From positions 3,332,634 through 3,395,133 of the forward strand of contig NC_135562.1 in the NCBI RefSeq assembly GCF_964340395.1: a stretch of 62,500 nucleotides of DNA, in the 5' to 3' direction. Position 1 is the stretch's first letter. Each line of letters opens with the position of its first letter. The notes beneath the pieces were generated by a model, which had not been told where the DNA came from, searched no databases, and saw only the letters and a list, made by a program, of their open reading frames with translations. Of the stretch, positions 55,401 through 62,500 are shown in pieces. The position numbers and the translations under genes were made by a program. This DNA comes from Glandiceps talaboti (Eukaryota > Hemichordata > Enteropneusta > Spengelidae).

Positions 55401-58400
55401 TGTAGTCATGACAACAGCTTGTCTTGAAAATGTTTACTTGTGATGGGGTAGTCATGACAACAGCTTGTCTTGAAAATGTTTACTTGTGATGGGGTAGTTA
55501 TGACAACAGCTTGTCTTGAAAATGTTTACTTGTGATAGTGTAGTCATGACAACAGCTTGTCTTGAAAATGTTTACTTGTGATAGTGTAGTCATGACAACA
55601 GCTTGTCTTGAAAATGTTTACTTGTGATGGGGTAGTTATGACAACAGCTTCTCTTGAAAATGTTTACTTGTGAAAGACTTGGTTATGTGCAATATTTATA
55701 ATTTACCTGGAACTCAAACATTTCTGGTAGACTGTGTAATCTGTACACCACTTCTGATGACAGCTGTTTTGATGACACTAGATTATTATTCAATCGCAGT
55801 GACTCTTGTAACTTTCTGAAATAGACAAAAAGAAAATTGAACTTGTCACAACTGTTGGGGTAAATGGCCAGGGGGCTAAATGACCAAGAGGGAAATAGGC
55901 TTGCCCCCCCCCCCCCTCCATTGGCACTCCCACGGAATGGGTTTCTGTTATTATTACATACATGTATGTTTATCAACAAATTTAAATAAAAAACGATACT
56001 TTGCGACCATGTACTTTCAGGTACAACATACAATTTTGCCCTCATTTGCATATCATTTGCATGCAGGTATGCATGCAATAATGTTTTCAGTATTGCACTG
56101 CAAGGCAAATACAACTAGTATGCGCCGGCTCTGGTGTAAGTAATCTCTGGTAAACAAGTAATAATATCACAATTAATTTTCCTAGTATGTTAACCATAGT
56201 TTGGCTACAGCAAACTGGCAAAATATCTGTGAAACTTTCACATTATTTCTACCGAAATACATTAAGCATATTCATAAAATCTGTTATTTTGACATGGTTA
56301 CCTGTGTTTATCCATAACATGTTTCTGTTTTCTAGGTATAACTGTAATTACTGTACTGTTGGGATATAACTTGGCAACCTTAATTCCTGTCAAACTTTGT
56401 TGTTCACCACCTGAAAACAATCATTGACAAGTAATCAAACTTTTGATACAATCATTATATTTACAATACCCTATTTATCACTAAAAAACACTTCTCTGCT
56501 TTGTCTATGAATTACAAAGTGTTCTCAATGTCTAGTCTCTTACTGTAAATGTCAGCAGTGAATAGAGTTAGATGTATGTTGTCAACTAGCTTGGATATCA
56601 GAAGTATAAAAAGCATCATATATTTCTTATCACTATTAGCCTCTCTACATTCTTAAGAAATGTGAACAGCTCCCTCTACATTCTTTATCAGAAATGTGAA
56701 CAGCTCCCTCTACATTCTTTATCAGAAATGTGAACAGCTCCCTCAACATTCTTTATCAGAAATGTGAACAGCTCCCTCTACATTCTTTATCAGAAATGTG
56801 AACAGCTCCCTCTACATTCTTTATCAGAAATGTGAACAGCTCCCTCTACATTCTTTATCAGAAATGTGAACAGCTCCCTCAACATTCTTTATCAGAAATG
56901 TGAACAGCTCCCTCTGGAGTGTTCACATGACAAAGCTGTAGGACAAGTCACATCACTACTTCACATGAGAATAAGTCAGGTTAATATAGTTGATAATGAC
57001 TTACTACAAGTGAATACACTGATTCAGAAGTCTTCTCAAACTACGAGGTCATTATAACTGATATTGACTTACCATAAGTAAATACACTGAAGTCCTCTCT
57101 AACTATCAGGTCATTATAACTGATATTGACTTACCATAAGTAAATACACTGAAGTCTTCTCTAACTTTTGGGTCATTGAAATATTTCTTTAATATTTTCC
57201 ACTCTCTGTCATACAATAATTCTAGTTTATGGTGGTCTTCACTTCTTTGTTTTCTATCATGTATTCTACTCATCGCATTGTCATCCTCATCATCAGTGTT
57301 GTCTGTAGTTGTCATGGCTGCAGCCTCTGTTGCCATGGAAATATAATTTGTAATTGAAACATTCACAATCAGATTTCTACATGGTAATACGGAAATAAAC
57401 AACATTAATCTTGTATGCAATTCGTGCTTACAGTTTTGAGGAGACCCAAAAATATATGCATTACTGTATTCACGTATGAAATGAATATTTTTGCATGTCC
57501 ATGGATTGTATAGCTCAAGAACCAGATTATTCTGCCTAAAGGTATAACTAAAATTTACTTCCAAAGTATTAAACCTGTTAGAAATAAATTACAGCAGATT
57601 TATACTACATATACACAAGCCAACCACTGGAAGCATCACTGTGCCATCTCATGAAAGAACAGCGTTCTTGGTGGTCTAAAATGACAAGAACAACAAGTTT
57701 TCCAGGGCATGGTGACAGTGACAAATGATTATGAGTTAGGACAAGTGAAAACACACACATTCACAAAAAATCCAAGATTCAACAGTAAAGAAAACAAATA
57801 AGGATCATTACGTAAGGCAACAAGACTACTGGATTCATTGAGTCACTTGACTAGGGACCTCCACATTTTAACTGGATTTGCTCAACTCTGTTGTTAACTT
57901 ACCAGTATTAAAAGTAGACAGTTTACTATTAATACTTTTACTCGACATTGTGTTAGAAGAGCCTTTGGCTCAACAATTTATCGACTTTAAATAAAGTCAA
58001 ACAAACAAACAAACAAACAAACACTTTACTATTACTGCTATCCTGTTGTTAACTTACCAGTGTTAAAAGTAGACAGTTTACTTTTAATACTTTTACTCGA
58101 CATTGTGTTAGAAGAGCCTTTGGCTCAACAATTTATCGACTTTAAATAAAGTCAAACAAACAAACAAACAAACAAACACTTTACTATTACTGCTATCCTG
58201 TTGTTAACTTACCAGTGTTAAAAGTAGACACTTTACTTTTAATACTTTTACTCGACATTGTGTTAGAAGAGCCTTTGGCTCAACAATTTATCGACTTTAA
58301 ATAAAGTCAAACAAACAAACAAACAAACAAACACTTTACTATTACTGCTATCCTGTTGTTAACTTACCAGTGTTAAAAGTAGACAGTTTACTATTACCGC

Positions 58401-61237
58401 CATCAAATGTTGGACTTATTGGTACATCAGTTTGGATACCAAAGTTAGATCCACGTGCATCATTTCGCAGTGTACATGAATTACAGGAATCTAGAAGTTT
58501 CTGAACAAACTTTGGATTGTTTGTGTCAATGTTATCTTCATTATCACCCTCTATTCCTAACAATCTCCTCTGTAAGTTGTACATGAAAAAAAGCAAAACA
58601 TTGCAAAATTATCAATTTGAAAATAATAAATGCATGATTAATTAACAAATAATAATAATATATAATAAATAATTCTTACTACACAACCAATCGTTACAAA
58701 TACATGGACCTACAAGTAACGTTTGCCTGTTGAGTTTGTTTAACTGCCGTTTGAGCACGACTTGTCCAGCACTACGACATATTTTGAAAATCATCTGTTC
58801 CCACAGTGGCACTGGCACATTTCATGGTACATGTCGATAACATTTTTGGTAACAGTAATTCAAATAGTTTAAATTAGACCTGCTTCTTCAGTTTTCTGAT
58901 GTTTAAAGGGGAACATCATTTAAGGAAATAACAACATTTTCATAAACAATGGGATCTGGAGAGACGTTTCATGATTTTACATCACCTGCAATTACTTGCA
59001 ATTGCAGAGAAACATCAAGTTGATCTTGTGCCTTTATAGAGTATCTATGTTATGGGTTATATTGCATCATGGGCAATCAGAAGACATAATATATTCATGG
59101 TTGCACACTGAATATTCATGACTCCTGAGTGCTTCATCCCTTGTGTACAACATCTATAATTAATATTCATTGTGAAACCATGAATATATTATTTCTACTG
59201 ACTCCCAGTCCCAGCAAGGCATGGCCCAGAGTAATTTTGAATGTTATTGTAGGTGATATAAAATCATGAAGTGACTCTCCAGAACCCATAGTTTACAAAA
59301 CTGTCTTTATTTTCGGAGTGGCGTGTTTAACTTGTAAAAACATTGATGCACCATATGTGGCACTGAATTGTTGATAGCAGCCAATCAGTTTAGACTGATA
59401 TCCTCTTTGTACCAAGGGGTATTTGCTGGTACATAAATAATTACTAGATGAGGATTTTACTGTCAGGGGTGTGCTGACATATAGAGCTTGGAATATTTCA
59501 CCTTCAAAGGGAAAGATGAACAATAAGGTCCAACAAAAAAAATGTTTGGTTCTGGTTACCCGACCCCACCTAAACTTTTTTTACGTATTCGAGAAAAAAT
59601 AATGAAATCACAAAAATTGTGAAGTCTCACGTGAAATAGTGGATACAGAAACTGACATCAACTTAAAAAGACAATATAAAACTATTCTTACAATCTGTAA
59701 TGGCTGTACATCTGATAGGAAAAAATAAACAACACAGAGACCATTTGGAAAACAATGGACAACATAACTACCTGAAATATACACTCACATATGAAAAAAT
59801 ATATATAAAAAAAATTAAAAACCTACCTATCCCACCTATCCTAAAATTGAGCGTAATTGGAACCACACAATTTTTTTTGTTAGGCCTAAGTACAAATGAT
59901 ACCTTTCAAAATTATTCAAGATGTGGGTGACCGAAATGTAGAGTAAATGAACATATCTTACCTGTTGAACTTTGTTCTCCCTAAAATCACCATTTCCCTC
60001 ATACTTCTCTACGTCATCTTTGTTGCCATGACGACCAAGAAACTTATCTTTAAACTTATCTTTCTTCACTCTAAGTTCCTCCTTTGCCAATTTCTCATTT
60101 CTCTCTTCTTTGTCTAAAATTTGATTGTTTATTAAATCATCGTTGTTGTCGGGTGGCAGGAAATCTTTCTGTTCTTGTATTTTCAATTGTTTTGGTATCT
60201 CTTCATCCACATTCGTCAAAGTTTTCTCACTTTTCTGTTCTTTATCAACTTGTTGTAAACGTTCATCTTTCCCCACCTCTTTGACAATTTTCTTCTTTCC
60301 CTTTGATTTTTTCCTTCTGATTCTTTGACCTTGTGGTTGTCCTCCTTTTTCATTTAGTAATATCATTTTTCCATCAATGGCATCTCTGTTTACCATATCT
60401 TCATCATTTGCATCTTTATTTGCTTGTTCTCTAACACCAAGGTTACCGAGATCACCATAGCGATTGTTTTGCATTTTCATCTCTTCTTCATCACCCATCT
60501 TTTGTTCACCAGCTTCATCTTTTCTCACATCATCAGCCAATAGATTCATTGCCTTCTTTAAGTCTTTTTCATCATTTGTTAATTCATCATCCATGGTATC
60601 CTTCATTTCTCCTTCATTCCCTCTATCATTGTCGACATCCCTAACAAGCATTTTCTCTACACCTTTCAGTTCTTGGAGTTGGTTCTGCCCATCTTTGTGT
60701 TGTTCGTCGTCTCGATTCCAGTGTTCATTTAATCTTTGCAGGTCATTCTCCTCATGGTCAAATCTTTATGACAAACAAACAAACAAACACACAGAAAGAC
60801 ACAGTTGAATGAAAGAAGGAAAGAAATCAGTACATGAACAAAGGCACAAATAATGATTTTGTTATTTGTCATCTTTGAATCTCTCTGACATGGCCTGTCA
60901 TTGCACTTATACTTTCTATGAATGAACTAAACAAAAAAAACGCTGTGCAGTAATTTTTTCAAAAAATGAAAAAAATCTGTCCATGGGCAAAACGGTTATA
61001 TGAAAAATATTGTGGAATAATATATAAGCGTTCTATCTCCATAAAAATAGATGACATCAAACTAAGACCATATTTATATATACCTAGGAATATTTTCTCT
61101 ATTCCACATGTGAGCTACTCCATCAATTTGAGAGTTTTGTTGTTTGAGGACATCATCAGGATCAGCTATCATCTCTAACATTTCAAATTTGTCCAAAAAC
61201 TTCTTTTTCTCTTTAGCTTGTCCATTCATTTTTTGAT
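45112..61237 (-). CDS. Large uncharacterised protein with two methyltransferase-like/kinase-like modules (5' end missing)
   Basis: Seventeen exons join in phase: 61237-61084, 60763-59962, 58569-58368, 57326-57135, 56410-56302, 55815-55707, 55223-55035, 54314-54174, 53109-52937, 52025-51869, 50383-50308, 49754-49545, 48723-48605, 48034-47891, 47108-46986, 46309-45974, 45699-45112. This gives about 1,274 residues. The first exon enters in phase 1, so earlier exons lie outside the window. Residues 1-320 are charged and low in complexity. Residues about 425-720 (module A) and 744-1110 (module B) are related copies of a methyltransferase-like plus kinase-loop-like unit. A six-cysteine stretch follows, then a LINE-derived tail from about residue 1152. 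The Cys-rich end suggests a secretory or Golgi setting, but no signal anchor is visible. I recognise no named family. Activity and substrate are unknown. Confidence 0.8.
47215..47740. mobile_element. Compound fold-back elements in an intron of the large gene
   Basis: Inverted ends CCAATTCCAGTGAATTTTGT (about 47217) and ACAAATTCACTGGAATTGG (about 47560-47578) bound one element. Directly after it, 47590-47737 is a second hairpin with arms AACAATAATGTACGCCCTCC and its complement, and with internal CCATAATGG blocks. Both lie in the intron between exons 47108-46986 and 48034-47891. Confidence 0.75.
48361..48723. repeat. Tandem copies of an exon end and its splice donor (exon 48723-48605)
   Basis: The unit covers the last part of the exon (SSGVSTFIQLPS on the minus strand), the GTAAGT donor and downstream intron with GACCTGGGTCAAAGG. 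It is repeated at about 48480-48600 and 48365-48480. The exon proper is the copy with the full upstream acceptor at 48724. Confidence 0.8.
49226..49385. repeat. Dispersed repeat, family 9 (copy 2)
   Basis: Intronic copy of the repeat at 14852-15010, same orientation. Confidence 0.65.
50170..50350. repeat. Tandem copy of an exon end and its splice donor (exon 50383-50308)
   Basis: About 88 bp containing the exon 3' end (minus-strand TATAAAGCTACAAATG), the GTAAGT donor and intron sequence is present twice. The extra copy also keeps CATGCAG before it, so a 16-base decoy microexon with both splice signals exists. Confidence 0.85.
50840..51850. repeat. 24-bp minisatellite, about 35 copies
   Basis: The unit is CCCTACTGCCATCTTATAGG followed by GCAW; degenerate units extend left to about 50840. 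It fills most of the intron just after the donor of exon 52025-51869. Each unit holds a small palindrome TAGGGCATCCCTA. The period is a multiple of three, so 220-250 codon open frames appear on both strands; they are not genes. Confidence 0.95.
52262..52480. repeat. (TG)n / (TGTA)n microsatellite
   Basis: About 220 bases of GT with scattered AT interruptions in an intron of the large gene. Confidence 0.95.
53478..53710. repeat. Dispersed repeat, family 8 (copy 2)
   Basis: Intronic relative of 32438-32680, same orientation. Confidence 0.65.
54921..55026. mobile_element. MITE-like element, family 2 (copy 3), beside a splice donor
   Basis: Begins CATCATCACAAACCACAGCC and ends CTCTGGTTTGCGAGAATG. 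Its right end lies eight bases from the GTGAGT donor (55034) of exon 55223-55035, so it forms the first stretch of that intron. Confidence 0.75.
55262..55678. repeat. 46-bp minisatellite, about 9 copies, filling an intron
   Basis: The unit starts TAGTCATGACAACAGCTTGT and ends GTTTACTTGTGATAGTG. The array takes up most of the 483-base intron between exons 55815-55707 and 55223-55035. Confidence 0.95.
56640..56925. repeat. 34-bp minisatellite, about 8 copies
   Basis: The unit is TACATTCTTTATCAGAAATG followed by TGAACAGCTCCCTC, highly uniform, in the intron after exon 57326-57135. Confidence 0.95.
56990..57180. repeat. Tandem copies of an exon end and its splice donor (exon 57326-57135)
   Basis: Units of about 63 bp repeat the exon 3' end (VREDFSVFTYG on the minus strand), the GTAAGT donor and about 25 intron bases. 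One good copy (57056-57119) and one diverged copy (56993-57055) lie downstream of the true exon end. Confidence 0.85.
57885..58400. repeat. 154-bp tandem unit with exon end and splice donor, four donors
   Basis: The end of exon 58569-58368 and its GTAAGT donor recur three more times (units starting about 57889, 58043 and 58197). Each extra unit also carries AATAAAG, a (CAAA)n run and, on the minus strand, ATGTCGAGTAAAAGT reading in frame into the duplicated exon end. The (CAAA)n-tailed part looks like a transposon tail. Confidence 0.85.
58922..59303. mobile_element. Inverted-repeat element with long (about 45 bp) termini
   Basis: The left end TTTTCATAAACAATGGGATC through TTTTACATCACCT pairs with the right end AGGTGATATAAAATCATGAA through CCATAGTTTACAAAA. 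A partial copy is at 33525-33730. No transposase frame seen. Confidence 0.8.
59543..59870. mobile_element. MITE-like element, family 3 (copy 2)
   Basis: TGTTTGGTTCTGGTTACCCG at the left and TAATTGGAACCACACAA at the right. Related along its length to 15837-16166. It ends about 90 bases from the donor of the big charged exon. Confidence 0.8.
59962..61237 (-). other. Charged, probably disordered N-terminal region of the large protein
   Basis: Exons 1 and 2 in the window encode about 320 residues rich in Lys, Glu, Asp, Asn and Gln, with basic clusters such as RIRRKKSKGKKKIVKE and acidic runs such as NDEKDLKKAMNLLADD. There are almost no aromatic residues and no predicted membrane segment. It could be a luminal stem or a coiled-coil linker. 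Composition is seen; function is inference. Confidence 0.6.
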
Positions 61238-61561
61238 CTGAAAAAAAAAGAGAAAGCAAAAGATGAAAAATTAATGGTATAATACAATGTAGGTCCTGGA
61301 GTGATATCACTCAATGGATATAAACATCAACATACAATAATCCTCTTATAAATTTGTCTAAAATACTACCTCTGTGTACATTAATAGCATCTTGATAAGG
61401 GATATTCAGGTGGTGGCACGATCTAACGAGACCGCCTAGCAACAGTTGCTAACCACTTGACAAAGGTCAAACTTTGGCCGCCATGTGTCATTTAAATGCT
61501 TGAAAACACTGTGTAAGCCCGTGTATAAGGGATTGCTTTTGTGTTTTCCATTGTGTTCATC

Positions 61562-61672
61562 ATGGACAACTTTGAAAAACTTACGGTACCAGAGCTGAAG
61601 GACTTCCTACGTAACTTTGGCATGACTATGTCTTGTTTTGTTTCACCAAGGCAACATGTCAAATACACTTAG
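61562..61672 (+). pseudogene. Short SAP-domain-like reading frame
   Basis: ATG at 61562 opens 36 codons reading MDNFEKLTVPELKDFLRNFG, then a diverged end and a stop at 61672. The pattern LTVPELKDFLRNFGM fits the first helix of a SAP DNA-binding motif, but the expected Gly-x-Lys second part is missing. Upstream, TAGCAACAGTTGCTA and GGCCGCCATG give a GC-richer, promoter-like stretch. It lies on the opposite strand in the intron upstream of the first visible exon of the large gene. It could be a broken gene, a transposon-borne start, or a first exon whose continuation I cannot find. Confidence 0.35.
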
Positions 61673-61931
61673 ACGAGGACCCACTTTTGTCCTGTCACAA
61701 TCCAAAGCAAGATGAGCTGGGCTTTTGTCAATGCTAGTACAAAATTTTGGACTTACTTTCAAAGAATTCATTTCTGGGGGCAGAAATTTTCATACGTAAA
61801 AATATGTCTGTTTTATTATTATGTGGACAGTTTCATTTGCTTTACTTATAAAAAAGTTTAGGAAATTTTCTTTTACAAACCATTGAATAACAATATAAAT
61901 AACATTAAGATCTAATGGGAGACTAAACAAA

Positions 61932-62210
61932 AAATCTTGCAAGGGATTCTGGGACTGATGTCAGTCTAACCAACAAGTGATTCAGCAAGGGATTCTGGGA
62001 CTGATGTCAGTCTAACCAACAAGTGATTCAGTAAGGGATTCTGGGACTGATGCCAGTCTAACCAACAAGTGATTCAGCAAGGGATTCTGGGACTTATACC
62101 AGTCTAACCAACAAGTGATTCAGCAAGGGATTCTGGGACTTACGCCAGTCTAACCAACAAGTGATTCAGCAAGGGATTCTGGGACGGATGTCAGTCTAAC
62201 CAACAAGTGA
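61932..62210. repeat. 46-bp minisatellite, about 6 copies
   Basis: The unit contains GCAAGGGATTCTGGGACTGA and CAGTCTAACCAACAAGTGAT, nearly identical between copies. Confidence 0.95.
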
Positions 62211-62500
62211 AGGGCCAGGATGTACGGTATTATAATGATCTAATAAAACAGATTTTAAAAAAACACTCTGATGTCAGCTAGTATAGTTTTAATGGCCAAT
62301 CTTTATGCCTTTCAAACTATCTGACAATAAAAAATAGACACATCCAAACCATATGTTCTTAGTTATCATGCCGAGTACATGCATGGCAATAAATCATATT
62401 GTATATGACAACACAATATTGTTCTGTAATGATACTGTGACAGAATGATAAAGTGTTCACTTCATGTAACTATGACAACCTTTATGTTCGTGTACCGACA

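Larger units (their letters stand above)
51869..57326 (-). other. Module A: methyltransferase-like plus kinase-loop-like region
   Basis: Residues about 425-743. A class-I methyltransferase-like start, FSVFTYGGGEQQSLTGIKVA, has a glycine-rich motif, then YPNSTVITVI, LPEMFEFQVLG and YLGQLLSMAHITFLEVPSP. The second part holds an HRD-type loop, HRDMCPYNIVW, with Asp706 and Asn711 five residues apart as in kinases. The place of the DFG Asp, about 12 residues on, reads LYSHV with His723 instead. Introns occur in phase 1 after TYG, phase 0 after VYK and phase 0 after KRK. Confidence 0.6.

Noticed and set aside
55262-55678. CRISPR-like regular repeat
   Set aside because: Contiguous 46-bp units without unique spacers; an intronic minisatellite.
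60464-60808. 114-codon plus-strand Ser/Phe-rich frame
   Set aside because: It is the antisense shadow of the charged exon of the large gene.

Overview
The window is nuclear DNA from an AT-rich, intron-rich animal, probably a marine invertebrate bilaterian. The evidence is GT-AG introns, animal gene families, many microsatellites, several MITE-like families, a tRNA-derived SINE and LINE ends. The species cannot be fixed from sequence alone. Most of the 62.5 kb is non-coding. I rebuilt genes by joining exons in phase by eye, so exon edges are predictions without transcript support.

Layout. 1-6.6 kb: no gene seen. 6.64-6.81 kb (minus): a first exon of a TRPC-like ankyrin-repeat channel; the rest lies to the left and was not found. 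7-12 kb: large microsatellites. 12.2-14.9 kb (plus): COX6C, the small cytochrome c oxidase subunit, with NRF-1- and YY1-like sites at its 5' end. 17.5-37 kb (plus): a seven-exon acyl-protein thioesterase (LYPLA1/2 type) with a complete Ser-Asp-His triad and a second, alternative first exon that would swap the palmitoylated MCGN start for a hydrophobic anchor. 36.5-45 kb: intergenic, with CTCF-like motif repeats and fold-back elements.

45.1-61.2 kb (minus) is the most unusual locus. Seventeen in-phase exons encode about 1,274 residues, and the 5' end lies outside the window. The protein has a long charged region and then two tandem copies of a two-part module: a methyltransferase-like part followed by a kinase-C-lobe-like part. 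The copies align by eye, share intron positions and phases, and have lost opposite motifs. Copy A keeps a glycine-rich Gly-Gly-Gly and an HRD-like loop but lacks the metal-binding Asp. Copy B lacks the glycines but keeps Asp..Asn plus an Asp-Tyr-Asp. The last exon runs in frame into a LINE reverse-transcriptase tail. At four exons the 3' end and its splice donor have been tandemly copied, and several introns are filled with minisatellites. I do not recognise a named family for this protein.

The three genes with recognised functions (ion channel, respiratory chain, depalmitoylation) show no functional link to each other or to the large gene.
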